The notes beneath the pieces were generated by a model that searched no databases, had not been told where the DNA came from, and saw only the letters and a program-made list of their open reading frames with translations. A stretch of 64,000 nt of DNA from Macrobrachium rosenbergii (Eukaryota > Arthropoda > Malacostraca > Decapoda > Palaemonidae): the NCBI RefSeq assembly GCF_040412425.1, contig NC_089749.1, positions 40,940,739 to 41,004,738 of the forward strand. The letters run 5' to 3'. Made by a program: the position numbers and the translations under genes. Shown here one piece after another: positions 35,819 through 49,214 of the stretch. The stretch's first letter is position 1. Each line of letters begins with the position of its first letter.

Positions 35819-37422
35819 ATCCTTATTCTTATTGTCGGATAAACCTTTTTCTCATTACTATTCAAATCAAGAAGGAACCGAAGAATGTCAAGATGATTAA
35901 AAATCAACAAGGAAAGACACAATCTCATCCCCACAAGTAGTAATTTTAAAAAGTCACTGACTCGTGGCTCAACCTGTCTGTTCACGACCACAATGTGGCT
36001 TCCTCTCCATTCCTCTGTGATTCCAGATCTTTTCAATTTCCCCGTTTCCAGAGGCTGGAATTGTCTTCGCTTACTAAGGAACGCTAAATCTCTCGTGCTT
36101 TCCTCAGCACTGCAAATAAAGCTGCACGTTGGCCTTATTTATCCCAGTAAGAACACTTAAAGGGAATTCGCAAAAAAAAAATAAATAAATAAATAAAAAA
36201 GACAATTTCGTACAGTTCCGGTGTGCTCTGGAATGTCTTACTTTGCCTCTTGACTGCGCAGTTCGTTGACCGTCATTTTCCCTCATCTCCTCAACTTTGG
36301 AATTTTCTTCCATCTTCCATTATCCATGATTTACAAACTTCAGTTCTTTAAGAGTCATGCCCACTGCTTCTTTTGGCATTAAATCTATTCTTCCTTCTCA
36401 CATCTTTTCTTGTTAACATCAGGTCAAGGTCAGACAGGGTTATTAAGGTGCCCATCCCATCAGACTCTGTAAGTAAACAGTTCTGACATGATAGAAAAAC
36501 TGAAGACCAGACGGCTAGTAGCTATGCTGATCATACTAGCAACTCGCCAAACATAATAAATCATTAACTACCAGAGGCCTCCATATACTGGTATCGGAGA
36601 GCGCCTTGTGTTCGAGGTTACAATGAAAAGGCCGAAGTTTTGCCAGCAGAGTTTTTTAGAAACAAAAGTTGCCTACATCGAAAACCAATTGAACACTTCA
36701 TTACTTTACTTAGACTTAGCTTTTAAGATAGCAAGTCAACAAATAACTAAAGATTGTAAAATATATAGATGGTAAAGAATCATTGTTGGTTTAAAGAATA
36801 ATTGTTGGGTTTAAATGCGCAATGGATACAACCCGAATGTGATTCACAGAAACTCTTTGAAAAAATGTGAGTTTCAGTTTTAAAGTGTCGTTATATGATG
36901 CCGAATTTAAGAGAAATAACTTGTCCTTATATAAGTTTAACAATGACTATTGACACTGACCTTAATTTTAATGACTGATCTTATGACCAGGGAAAGGAAA
37001 ATGTGTGTAACAAGATTAATGACAATAATCTGTTTTAAGAAGCAGATGTTAATTTTCAGTAGATTATTATTACAATGCTGAAAAAATTAGTTCCCTGACC
37101 CTTTCAGTGGCAGCAAATTACAATTCTAATGAAACTGGACAGCTTATAAACCTTACAGTTAGTTACATCTTACTGATTTACGACAAAATTCCGATTTACA
37201 GTCTTAGGCCACGTGAGGGAATCAATTAAACTGTTAAACTGCGATGATGATAATTACAGTCTTAAATTCCACTCTGGAGTGAATTAGAATTAGATTATCG
37301 AACTGTAAGACTCGGAAGTACAGTCTTAAAATCCATTCGTGCCTGAATTATATTGCTCAATCGTAAGACTAAGAATTTATATCGTCAACTACGCTTGTGT
37401 GCAAATCGGTTATGGACTTCTG
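35819..37422. other. No recognisable gene
   Basis: Spacer. A 75-codon minus-strand frame at 35809-36036 has no recognisable domain. A short (AAAT)n occurs near 36179-36198. Confidence 0.45.
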
Positions 37423-37893
37423 CAGGGTGCCCCACAAAAAAAAAAAAAAAAAAAACAGGAAATTTGGTACATTTTATTTAATTGTTGGAAACAGAAAACA
37501 GTTGTTGTTAACAGAAACATTGTTAAAACAACAAAAACACAAATGTTAGATGTGGTGTTCAAAGTGCTTTCCTCTGGCAGTTCCACAACGACGTACTGTA
37601 GACAGTCTAGCCAACTTCCAGCCGCCCTTTGGATGACTTCAAGCGGGATATAGTTCCAAGCTTCCATCAGGAGTATTTTTAAGGATTGTAAGTCTGTGAC
37701 CTCTCTCCTCTGTCACTGAAGTTGATGTAACAGTAAACCCCTCATGGTAAAATCCATTACGTTGAGATCTGCACTTTTTGAGGGCCATTCGTTAGGTTTA
37801 ACGAAGTCAGGAGTGCTGGCTCTGAGCCAGGCAACAGTGTGTAAAATACATAATTTAAATCAAAAATTTTCTGTTTTTTTCATGTGCACCCTG
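37423..37893 (-). mobile_element. Deleted mariner-like element with TIRs and transposase C-terminus
   Basis: Ends CAGGGTGC and GCACCCTG form short terminal inverted repeats. The right flank is TA; the left is TG, so the TA duplication is imperfect. On the minus strand the transposase end is readable: WPSKSADLNVMDF (third catalytic Asp context), then a frameshift, REVTDLQSLKILLMEAWN, then YIPLEVIQRAAGSWLDCLQ. At 471 bp against about 1.3 kb for a full element, the helix-turn-helix and first two Asp regions are deleted. Inactive. Confidence 0.85.
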
Positions 37894-39102
37894 TAGTTGT
37901 AAGCTCTTGATGGTTGACAGGTCAGGTCGACAAAAAAAAAAAAAGTGAAGGTAAATGAAGTCTGCGTCAGTGACCCTGGGAGTTGTGACGCCGGACGCCT
38001 CTGATCAGTCAGTCACTGGTGAGCTCACTTCCGCTTGCTTCATCCACTATAATATCTTTGTTACATGCAAGGGTGAATTCAGCTGTGAATGAGTAACTGA
38101 ATTCACATTCATTGCAGAATTCATCAAAATCAAGAGGAATATGTCAAACTAACTTCCTCTTGCTTCTTCAGTATCAGCATATCTCAGCTACGTTAGTGAA
38201 TGAATTGAATCATGGGATCTTAACTCTAAACTCATCAGGTTATGGAACCCTGGTCGAGTTACTTTAACCTCAACTAGGATGGAAAAATAAACAAGAGCGA
38301 AAGGTAAACATTTGTTAACCTCCATTCGCTAGGAACTTTGAATATGGATTTGTAACTACGAATCCATACTCGATTGTGAATGCCATAAAAATTCACAGAA
38401 AAAAATGAGTGACTCAGCAATGACTAAGAATTTTCGCTAGCTCGTCTTTCCTCTTGAGACGTGGTCTTGGGACCATTCCCGTGAATCTGTTCATGCAATC
38501 AAAGCTTTTGATTGCTCCGCTTCAGCAAATGCATCTGCTAGGAGTTCAGAGGTCCAAACGTAGCCTTTTAATTTCTTTAACAACTTACACTCTTAATGCC
38601 TCCTTCAACAAATAAGCTCATCGATCTTATTGTGGTTACATATCTTGAATCGACAAAATAATGTAAACACTTACAGTATATTGGAGCGGCGCCCTCGCCT
38701 TAACTTTAATAGAGGGCCAAAGGGTGAAAACTGAAATGTCTTTTGCTACTCTTTGTTACAGTCACTTTAACGTGTCTTGCTTGCTAGATATTAACATCTC
38801 ATAATTCTGTATTACTTCAGGAAATATTGCTTTTACTTGGCATACAATATCATCAGATGTTTCACATCTTGAGAAGTGGAAAATTATGTGATCTGAGAAT
38901 TCACTTTACTCTCTTCGCGTTAACATAACTGGATCATGAAGACACAGACAAATGAATTTCAAAAACTTTTCTCAGTTCAGATTTCGTCTTTGTTCCGACT
39001 CTGGTCTTTTCCACAGCGACCCTTCATTTCTCTCTGCGAGTCTCTCTTTCCTTTCTCTCCCTCGTCGTCTGATTCTGTCCTGATGACTGGCTTTTCACCT
39101 GA
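37894..39102. other. No recognisable gene
   Basis: Spacer without supportable features. Confidence 0.45.
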
Positions 39103-39420
39103 GACCCCGTAAGGGGGTAGTGCCACCAGTGCACCTCACGAGGTGCGCCGTAGGCATTACTAAAGGTTCTTTGCCTCGTCCCTTCGGCCACCTAGCTGCA
39201 ACCCATTTCATTCTTTTACTGTACCGCCATTCATATTATCTTTTTCCATCTTGCTATCCACCTTCTCCTAACTATCGCTTCATAGTGAAACTTCGAGGTT
39301 TTCCTCCTGTTACACCTTTCAAACCTACCTACTCTCAATCTCTTTTCCAGCGCTGAATGACCTCATAAATCCCAGTGCTTGGACTTTGGCCTAAACTTTA
39401 TACTCCATTCCATTCCATTC
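39103..39420 (+). repeat. Short retroposon family C, longest copy
   Basis: Runs from CCCCGTAAGGGGGTAGTGCC to a CCATTCCATTCCATTC tail. Shared with 49215-49504 and 20717-20960: GTCCCTTCGGCCACCTAGC, GGTTTTCCTCCTGTTACACC, AGCGCTGAATGACCTCATA and CTTTGGCCTAAA. The 5' GTGCCACCAGTGCAC segment contains a small GTGCAC/CACGAGGTG dyad. No box A/B pair clear enough to name the head. Target duplications not visible here. Confidence 0.88.
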
Positions 39421-39592
39421 ATCTGACAGGCTGACCATCTCTGCACATTTTCTCTCTCTCGTTACCGTTTCCAGAACCCGTAGAGCTTCCAGGTCTTATG
39501 TCCAGTCTACAGTAGAATTAAGAGTCCACCGGCTGATGGCATAGGATTTTTTGCTTTACGTTTTGAGCGCAATTAAATACCCTCTATTAAAT

Positions 39593-40267
<675 letters not shown>

Positions 40268-40395
40268 CCTTTGTGCCCGAATTGCTAATGCCCTGGACTC
40301 TCACTCGAAAAACCGGGGTTCGGTCCCGTGGTGAGTTAGAAATTTACATAGTTATAGGATGCGAATGAACGTATCCTGAACGTGGTGTTAATAAG
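40268..40395 (+). repeat. SINE family E, tRNA-like head
   Basis: TGCCCGAATTGCTAATGCCC (D-arm side), CTCTCACTCGAAAAACC (anticodon-arm position) and box B GGGGTTCGGTCCCG, followed by GTGGTGAGTTAGAAAT. The GTGAGT(C/T)AGAAAT tail is shared with the mirrored pair at 57375-57672. Not a functional tRNA. Confidence 0.75.
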
Positions 40396-40545
40396 CCGCA
40401 CAGTTTGACGCCAGATGGCTCTCCGTCACGAGGTAAGAATCGACTAAACAAAATATACAAAACCAGAGACAACAACAAAGGAACGAAAGATGATCAAATG
40501 ACCCCCACAGTTTACTGCTGCACCCTGCTGGAAGCAAAGCAACTA

Positions 40546-40765
40546 TAATAATAATAATAATAATAATAATATTCCCCGTGGTCCGGTGGGTACCCTTCTC
40601 ACGTCATCAGAGGGCGAGGTTCAGGGAGGCGGGGGGGGGGAGGGAGGAATTGTTATTTGGGCACATTTTCTAACAAATCCATTGTGCCTCTGTTGATCTG
40701 TTTATTGCATTCTGTACCTAGTAGTCAGTCGACTTTGGCAGGTCTTAGCCGTGGGCTCATGACTG
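40546..40765 (+). repeat. (AAT)n followed by SINE family F copy
   Basis: A 26-bp AAT tract precedes a degraded tRNA-like head (GTGGTCCGGTGGGTACCC; TTCTCACGTCATCAGAGG; GCGAGGTTCAGGG) and a G-run. The body with TGTGCCTCTGTTGATC and CCTAGTAGTCAGTC parallels the 31540 copy. Confidence 0.7.
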
Positions 40766-40854
40766 TTCATTAGACCTAAAAAGATTCCATGATGGTAAAA
40801 ACTCGTAACTTCAGCCGCTGGCGCGAGTTTTCTTACTCTGTACAACTGATCAGC

Positions 40855-40990
40855 AGGAGAAAGGGGAGTGAGAGATACAACGGAGAGATTAGAGATATAA
40901 GGGGAAGATACAGTGAAAGAGGAATGAGAGATAAAAGAGCCAGGAGATTAAAGATACAGGAGATAAGAGATTAAAGATAGAAGAGGGAGA
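40855..40990 (+). repeat. Purine-rich degenerate tandem (GAGATTAAAGATA-like)
   Basis: Repeated AGAGAT(A/T)AA and GGAGA units across about 135 bp, almost free of pyrimidine runs on this strand. Likely a decayed minisatellite; the overlapping 61-codon frame is an artefact. Confidence 0.6.
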
Positions 40991-42239
40991 ATCGGAGATT
41001 TGAAAATGGAAACTATAATTTACTGGTTAAGGACAAAAAGATCTTCCTGAATTACAGTAGATGTACCGGGGAACACACTGAAAAGACTACGAATCACAGA
41101 TTTGCTGCACAATACAATCTATACAGAGTAATAGGTAAGGGAGGTCCTACTCAGGCCCTGCCACACAAGAACTGACATGCTGGGTGCTTCCTTCGGTTTT
41201 CGAATAAGTTTGCATTTACTGGATAAGTATCCGAGTAACCATTATGAGCAAAAGAAGCTCTGGTCCTTGACCACCGTCCCGATACAAACAGACGAGAATT
41301 CCTCAATTTGTTTTCCATGAATTTGTGTTAGCAAATAGGCAATTGTAAACAAACAGACAATTATGTAAGATCGGCCACAAATTGAGCTAAATTAATTCGT
41401 GACGTTTTGCCGAGCCTTGCGCACTCCAAAACAAGCATTCTATTGCACAAAAAGTGCGCAGATAGAAACTTCTTTGGATTATTGGTTGAGTGACTGACTA
41501 CTGTAAACTGTCGACTTGACCTGAAGAAATAACGACCGCCCAAATTGGTGGACTGGTTCTTGACCTACGGTCATTTCATTCAAATTTTCTTTTTCACTTA
41601 TTTTAGTAAGAATGATCATGACTGATCATGTTTGTTTACTGACGAACAAACTAAAAAGTCACCTTGACTAAATGGAGCAAGTTCAGTTTCAATCATATTC
41701 AGAGGACAAAATATCCTCCTTGCATCAATGACTATAATAAATTTCCCGGAAAAATATTGAGGGCCGTAAACGCAGTGCGTTCCCTCATCACAGGACAATC
41801 TTCAACTATAAACCCAAGAAACTTCATTGCGTTAACAATAGTAACGAGGGTCCAGACTAACGTCAGCATTATTTCAGTCATATCATGAGGAAAGTCGATA
41901 AAAGGAGAAAGAAAGAGTGAAAATATCATGAACCCGATGAAAGCACAACGTCCGTGAGACTATTTCTGTGAATCCATGTTTCATTTATTAGTAGTGCAGG
42001 AACGGGAGAAGATATATTTGATGACGTCTCTGGAAGATGGAATGAGCATCCAATAGCGTTCGTAGACTGATAGGCCTCGCCGCCTCTTGCCGAAGATTAG
42101 GCTTAAATAGGCTATTCTTTTTCCCACACTGTCAACAATTTCATCTCCGGCTCGTCATTTCACGTGTAATTCCACGGTAACCTTAAGGTCGTTCTTTTTC
42201 CTTATTTAGACCTATTTATCCATTCAGAAGCAGAATCAC

Positions 42240-42240
<1 letters not shown>
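40991..42240. other. No recognisable gene
   Basis: Short overlapping frames on both strands (60-74 codons) without motifs; nothing supportable. Confidence 0.45.
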
Positions 42241-42390
<150 letters not shown>

Positions 42391-43496
42391 AGGAGGAACA
42401 GAAGCGTGTAAAGAATTCCAGATCCTCGAAGAGAGTAATATGGACTGCTTCTCGGATTAACCACTTCATATTACTCATATGATGAAAGACCAGTCAACAT
42501 GCTTGTGCGAAATTACATCCTACCAGTATAGCATCTACACAACATAGTGATTTGCTATGTCCACAAGTTTCACTGTTTTAGGGTCCTATGTCCACCTACT
42601 TCCATTTGCACAAACACCTTTGGTAATACAAACTGTGTTTTTGTGACGAAAAGACACTTTGCAATAATGAAAATATTAAATAAAAAATAAAGCCTCCTAC
42701 ATTTAACTGGGATGAAAAGAAGAAAAGGAATGACCGGAAGATGAACTTGCGTGAAGAAGGCATGAGGAGTACCGTTGCAAAGGCTTGGCCTAGACACATC
42801 AAGACACCATACCATGAGACCCCCACTCTCGGCAATATCCAGGATTCTTGCTAGGCAGGAGCGTTAAACCTTCCTCTTTTATCCGGGTTTCGGGCAGTCG
42901 TGAACAGCAAGAGAATTGAAAGAAATGCCCCTGAGCAATCTGTAAATCATGGGAGAGAACGACGCAGTTTTATCACGACAACTATTGACCAAGAGCGAAT
43001 ATGAATAATGAGCTTGTATGAAGGACAATGAAGATAATTAATCACTTTGTCACTACAGTAATTCAGAATTTCATTAATGTGCAACGCCCTTGTTATTAGT
43101 CTCCATGCAAAAAGTTATATCATAAATTACAATAATTAAAATTCATTATGTTGAAGTATATTAAGCTGGCCTTATGCCAGCACGGGCTCTTTTTTCCTAA
43201 CCGTTGGTAAATACGTCATGTTTCAAAACAGGCACACACACGCAAACACACACACACGCACGCACACACACATATATATATGTATGTAAGTATTTATGTA
43301 TGCATGTCTGCGTGTGTGTGCGCGTAGAGGCATTTTCCCGTTACGGGTTTCCGCTAGTGTTTTATGGGATGTGGTTGCAGTCCATACGCCGTGTACCTTG
43401 ATGTTCAAGCAGTTTATGACCGACGGCTTCTGTCATTCCTTAATTGCACGAAGCCCCAGCTGTATACATAGCCAGCGAACGTGTTTCTGCCGTCGC
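42391..43496. other. No recognisable gene; short (AC)n near 43230
   Basis: ACAC/CGCAC-rich segment at about 43225-43275 followed by ATATATGTATG. Otherwise unremarkable spacer. Confidence 0.45.
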
Positions 43497-43539
43497 ATTT
43501 TATTTTCGAAATTCTTGGGAGATAATTCGAAAATAAAAT
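43497..43539. repeat. 14-bp perfect-stem hairpin
   Basis: ATTTTATTTTCGAA (43497-43510) and TTCGAAAATAAAAT (43526-43539) pair without mismatch around a 15-base loop. AAATAAA-like text in the right arm is a possible weak poly(A) signal, but no transcript context is visible. Confidence 0.8.
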
Positions 43540-43864
43540 TCCTTTGACGACCTAACATTTTTTTTCTTTACTATTCGAGATCGTTTCATTCAAACAGCGC
43601 CCGGTAAGCTGCATTGTTCATCCTTTATCGCCTTTCCATCCACCTATAGACACCACGAACGGGCCAGAACCGAACTATGTAATAATGATCTTTGCACAAG
43701 GAAGCCCCAAACCAGTATCATGAGAACATTTAGGTTATGTAACACACTAATTGCCCGTAAGTTATACCATTATGTTAAAGTGAGTAGGGTAACAACCCAT
43801 TTCAAAAAAAGCAATCGAATACTCCTCCTTGCATGTTATTCTCCGCCATTTATTAGATCCTAAT

Positions 43865-44333
43865 TCTTCTTCTTTTAACATGCTTTTTTCCCATTTTTGT
43901 ATGGGGTAAGTACGATGCCTTCTTTGAAGGACTTTGATTTTGCTTTGGGGTAGACCGTAGTCTCGATTGGCTGCCTGCCTGACATCGCTTAGACCCCGGT
44001 GGCGTATACATGTATTGTACCAGTCACCAGCTCCCTTTCTCCCAGCAGCGAGGAGACGTTGAGCGGTTAGGTCGACAGTTCGAGACGTGTGAGGTGTCTG
44101 TTATGTTTTTAGGAGGTGTTGGAGTGGCTTTGTTTGTGTGTGGTGTATTAGTCTGTAAAACCCATTTGCTTTTAAGCAAACCTATCCGTTAATTGCATAC
44201 ATAATCCCGGGGTGTCTACACGGATAGCAAAGTGTCCGCCTCTCTGACCAATCGGCTGCAGATTTGAACCCGCGCCACAGATCTCTATGCAGTCCGAAGC
44301 TGCTGCTCTAACCGATTTGGCCATCGAGGCTCT
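43865..44333 (-). mobile_element. SINE family B, full length, perfect 16-bp target duplication
   Basis: Inverted copy of the 28804-29260 element, with the tRNA-like head at the high-coordinate end (complement of GAGCCTCGATGGCC; box B as GATTTGAACCC on the plus strand). The body shares GACATCGCTTAGACCCC, CCCGGGGTGTCTACACGG and ATAGCAAAGTGTCCGCC. Flanks are an identical TTTATTAGATCCTAAT at 43849-43864 and 44334-44349. A perfect 16-bp duplication points to a relatively recent insertion by an active LINE. Confidence 0.96.
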
Positions 44334-44349
44334 TTTATTAGATCCTAAT

Positions 44350-45825
44350 GTGATTAAAAAAAATCTTACTAATTTTACAGATACTTCATAACTTTCCTTA
44401 ACTTTTGATTCTTATGTTAATGCAATCTTTCCGGGGCAAGCTTTTTCTATATAATATCAAGCATAATAAACTTGTCAGATCAAATCAGCTACTTATGCAT
44501 ATGTACTCTCAGACTCTCTCTCTCTCAGGATGTTACTTAACCACTAGGTCTCATGAACCCGACTGCCTACGCCGTTCCTGTCTTTCCCTTTACTCCTCAA
44601 GGTCTCGTGTAACAATGGGCAATGCGGCGAACCAGCTTAAAGCATGAAAGAAGGACCTGGGTAAAACCAATGACTGAATATACTAAAAACTGGCGTCTTA
44701 TACGTCAGCCATTCTCTCCCACAATTCGAACATACAGTAGGTCCCTTCATTCGCTAGGCGAAGACGCTGCCGACTGCTGAGCACCAGACAGCCCGTTCGT
44801 TGCAAAGGAGGGCCCCACTTGACAGGATATGAATAACAGTTTTGTAAGAGGGCTTGCTAACTCGAAGCCCCCGAGCCCAGGCTTACTCAGTACACTTTAT
44901 TCAATATGTAAATAGCTAATCAACATTTACTGTAGGCAAGATACATGATAGCATGTAATCGTATATCTGATATTCAAACCTACAGCCTAAATATCCTTTA
45001 TACCATAGGACATAGTGACTTTATATGGTGTATCCAAAGGCAAGTGTTTACAACTATCCTAAAACAACGGCCCCCCTCTCCAGCGCAATGGTGAAGTGAG
45101 ATTGTTTGCCAAGTGCCGTAGTTAGTTCAAGCAAGGTAAGTCATATTTTTGTTGCATATAATCATCGTGTTTGTAGTCTACGACACAGCATTCTGGTGCC
45201 GATATTTAATGTGACGAGATGTCAAGCTCTTGCTAACAGCATTTGAATTCTTTTGGAACAATGTAGTTTCCAAAACGACATGTCTTTGTCAGAGGAGCGT
45301 AGGCTGAACTTGACATAGGCCTACTGTACAACGGTTTGAGAAGCCAACCAGCTGTCTATATTTTGTCATGTTTTATTTTTAACCGTGTGTGGTAATTCAT
45401 AAATTCGATCACTGACATACTTTCATTGTATTCACTGCGTTTTGAGAGCTATTTCGGTGCATGATTTTTATAAGCAGTTGAGTGAAGTAGGCATGATGAT
45501 TGGCGATATTCTGGTCACTGTTACATGACTGGTATGAATATTTATGCAAACCTTTCTTTATTATTGCGCTAACAGGTATTGTCTTACTTTAAACCATTAT
45601 TGCATTCTGCACATAAAAGTATAATTTTGCTTTAATTTAATGTTTGGTGTGAGCTTACTGACATTCATTAGTAAATGAGTACTTTTAGAGACAGTGGACC
45701 CCCACCCTTACATCCTACAATTTGGCGGGCCATAGTGCGAAAACAGAGTTTATGTTGGGAAAAACGTTCAGATTAAGCCAAGTTTATGAAATATTTTCGA
45801 ACTAAATCCTTGAGTAAAGATCTGG
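44350..45825. other. No recognisable gene; strong splice-donor match at 45135/45136
   Basis: Spacer. At 45131-45142 the text GCAAG|GTAAGTCA fits a 5' splice donor very well, and GGCAAG|GTAAGG recurs at about 45971-45982. No reading frame, promoter element or acceptor supports an exon. Confidence 0.3.
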
Positions 45826-46140
45826 TACCCTAGGTTTGGTTAACTTAGGTTAACTTAAGTTAGAGTGTCCTAGGTTAGATTAGGTAGGGTCTACACCTAT
45901 TAATGGATCTGGTGTCCTAGATTAGGTTTAGGTAGGGGTGTCTAGGGGGAGCAAAACTCCGTTCCCCCTGGCAAGGTAAGGGCCTAGCCATCTAGGTTAG
46001 ATTAGGTGGAGGTACAAAGGTAGGTAAGAATGCCGAACTTAAGCTAGGTTACTAGGGTTAGGTAATGACCCGACATACTAGGTTAGGTTAGGTGGGTGGT
46101 TCGCCCCTGACTGGGCAAGGCCCTGGCCCCCTAGGATACA
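45826..46140. repeat. Degenerate TTAGG-type (telomere-like) patch
   Basis: About 300 bp scattered with TTAGG, TAGGT and GGTTAGATTAGGT, the clearest being TAGGTTAGGTTAGGTGGG near 46079-46097 and CTAGGTTAGATTAGGT near 45873 and 45992. TTAGG is the canonical arthropod telomere unit. Here it is strongly decayed and interspersed with GC-rich linkers such as GTTCCCCCTGGCAAGG, so this is interstitial. Confidence 0.7.
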
Positions 46141-46529
46141 TAAGGTTTAATTGATCATGGTATTTTACTTTTCCATTTTCCCTTGCCAAAAATCCCACTT
46201 TCCCACCATGGTTCCTGGAATAGTAGAATGTTAGGATGATGTCCACTATCTCTCAAGTATTTGTCTGCTAACGAAACGAACGTCTGAAACGTTCAAGTTA
46301 TGCATTAAACCATTGGAAAATTATATATTCAAGTCTAAAATACAATAATGGTTTCAATTAGAATATCTTATGAATGTTGTATTATGTAGTGATTTTTTTT
46401 GTTTTGTCCATGAAGGGGTATCTCAAGGTGTTAGTCTTTTTCGGCTGATGTTAATCCCCAAGGAATCAGAACACAGAATGAATTATTTCATTTTTCTCAA
46501 ATAAAGCTAACTGTGGACTCATATAAGTA

Positions 46530-47530
46530 AGTTAGGTTTGCTGCTCTTTTCTTTTGTTAATGACAGAAATAAGAAATGTCAAAAGAACAGGGAGTCTGTT
46601 ATAAGCTAGCGTTTACCTTTCATTCATAATGAAATATGTTGAAAAGTTAGAATCTGAAGGAGAAAAGGTGTCCCTGGGTTGCATGGGCCTATTAAAAGCT
46701 TGTGATAATATTGAGAGGCTTGATAATTTATGGTATAAAATTTCTGGTGTTGAGAGAGTTGAAAGATTTTGAATTGGAAGATGGGCAACGCATCTTTGTT
46801 GATGAAACGATACGAAAAATCAGAGGAAGGAAATTAGGCACAGATGATAGGCTAAAATAGATGGGGAATGGAATTTGGAATGATAGACGTTTGTACAGCA
46901 TTGGTTAAAGCATAGTGAAAAGTTCAGAAATAGCAGAAACCAGTAAAAGATTTGAATGGGAACCAGATAGATGGAGCAATGAAGTGTTGATAATGGATGG
47001 TGAAACAGAGGAAACAGTTAATGTACATAGTTATTTGAGAGGAAATGTAAAGAATGTTGCTAGGATGAGAAAAGTGGTGAGTTGCAGAATAGATACAGCA
47101 GAAAAGGTGGCTGGGTGTGTGCAAAGATTAAAAGGAGGCTTAGATTGTCTATAAATGCCAGGATGGGAATGTATGAAGAGATTGTTGAACCACCTCTTCT
47201 CAGTGGATCTTAAATGCTAATGAAATAAGAGGGTACAAGTCGATGAGATGAATTGTTGACAATCTGAGGCATAGGAAGGACAGAACGGACGAGAGATTTG
47301 GAGATCCTTAGAGCTGGCGAAAAGACTTGTATAGGAATAGGATGGATCACTGTTTTGAGGTGGTTCGGGTATGTACAAAATGTGAGGACGATAGGTCTAT
47401 GAAACAAATGAATGATTCAGAAGCGTTAGGAGGATGGAATAATAGAAAATCTAAATTTTTGATAGATGAAGAAAGAAGCACTGGGAAGAAAGGAAGCACT
47501 CGAGTGAGTGCAAGACGAAGGTGACAGGCA
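46530..47530 (+). pseudogene. Non-LTR LINE remnant, RT C-terminal part
   Basis: Shifting frames resemble the C-terminal region downstream of the RT of arthropod LINEs: MKYVEKLESEGEKVSLG-like and KACDNIERLDNLWYKIS-like text, the 79-codon frame 46915-47154 with DGETEETVNVHSYLRGNV (counterpart of the usual cysteine/FKYLGS region), VVSCRIDTAEKVAGC, then SWRKDLYRNRMDHCFEVVR (counterpart of the LRWFGH segment) and RSMKQMNDSEALGGW. No catalytic motif remains. Probably related to, but more decayed than, the element at 51960. Confidence 0.6.
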
Positions 47531-47710
47531 TGTGCGTGAGAGGGTTTCGACACACTGCTTTTGTGTTAAGAGAGTGGTTAATGTTGTGGAAGTTTGTCTA
47601 CGCTGTACTGGGATGCATCCGCTATTTAGCAGTCAAAATATGAATGTCGTAGACTCTGTCTTCTTTTATTCTGATGTCATACTTTGCTGTGGGGTACATA
47701 CATACTGTAC

Positions 47711-47715
<5 letters not shown>

Positions 47716-47791
<76 letters not shown>
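47716..47791. repeat. (AT)n microsatellite
   Basis: About 76 bp of AT dinucleotides. Confidence 0.97.
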
Positions 47792-47795
<4 letters not shown>

Positions 47796-49200
47796 AATTT
47801 CTGTAATTATTTTTGATTAGTTCAATCTTCTTCTCAAGCCTGCCCACTGAATTTTGCATTTGCAAAAGTTGTTTCGTTTCCTACAGTTTCGGAAATACAT
47901 TCTGACCCATACCAGATGATATTTTTAGTCTGTACCTGAGATGTCTACTCTAATCTTATTTGTTGTCTGAATCTGTAAGGCATTTTGATCAGCAGATCCA
48001 TCATTGCATAGGATGACACATCGGACTTGCTTACCAGAGGTCTTGTAGAGTTGACTGTCTGGACGAAGCAAGAGAGATGCCTGGCTCATGGAACCTTTTT
48101 AAAAACAACCCGAGTTCGTCTCCATCTTGCTTTGCATCAGTTGATGAGTGCGGTTGTTTTGTTCTCTAGTAAAAGGCATTCTTTCAGCCACCTCTTCTAG
48201 GCAGGTGATGAGTGATTCATTGAATTAGGATAGGAGACTTTTGTATCCTCCATGTTCCAAGTTTTTTTACTTTGCTCTTTCAAGAAAGGTTCCCTGTTCT
48301 GTGTTGCTTCTGAAATGTTGTGCTGTTACAGCTCTCTAAGTATAAATGGCATATATGCATGTCATATCAAGCTTATTGCATGTATTTTAAGTATGACTCA
48401 GAATATGTTCCTATATTATCAGACGTAATGCAGGCATCCCTGAAAAAAATCCACTTACGTGGACATAGTGACAGGCCTTTGCATCCTCCTATGGATTGGT
48501 ATAATCGCAGGTTTCACTGCTAGATCACGTGCATTATAGCTGCTCGCTATCAGTAAAAAATCTAGTACCAAGTACATTTTGAAAATTCAAATCCACAGTG
48601 AAAGTCATGATATCATCATGACCTTTATCTTTCAAAAGAAACACAGGTTTCAATGTATGCGTAAGATATCATTCCCATAGTAAGATCGCTGTTGTCATCA
48701 AGTGTAGTTATCATCACGTGTTCGCTGTTTTAGTCTTCAGATAAGTTCATGGAGTCATGCTCTTTATAACTGTATTCTTCAAACATATTTTCATATGTTC
48801 AATAAATTTGTTGTTGTTCAATGAACCGCATGTTCAGTGTCTGCCAGCAGAACCACATGATTTGCAGATCTTATCAATACTATTTTAGGACTAGCAGTAA
48901 TCACACACTGATGCGGAATGAACCAGACTGGGCCGCATAGAGATTCAGAGCCAAGAGAAGACGAGTACAACGAAATACAAATAAAATAAGTTGCGAAAAG
49001 AAAAGTGTGCAGATAATCTATTACGAAGCCAGCATATCTCTCTCCTTCATCTTCCGTGAATGGGTTTTATCCTTTTACTTTCTCTGGAGGCATCGATGCT
49101 ACAAAATGCCGTTTCAGTACGGCCTGGTTTTTTTTACAAAGCCGGGGGATGCTCACTTTGCATTCAGCCCCGGAACTTTTTTCAGAGCTTAGGGAGTCAC
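47792..49200. other. No recognisable gene
   Basis: Spacer without supportable features. Confidence 0.45.
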
Positions 49201-49214
49201 ATCAAGATGATTCC

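Noticed and set aside
39075..39110. CTGATGA as a hammerhead core
   Set aside because: No GAAA at suitable distance and no supporting stem.
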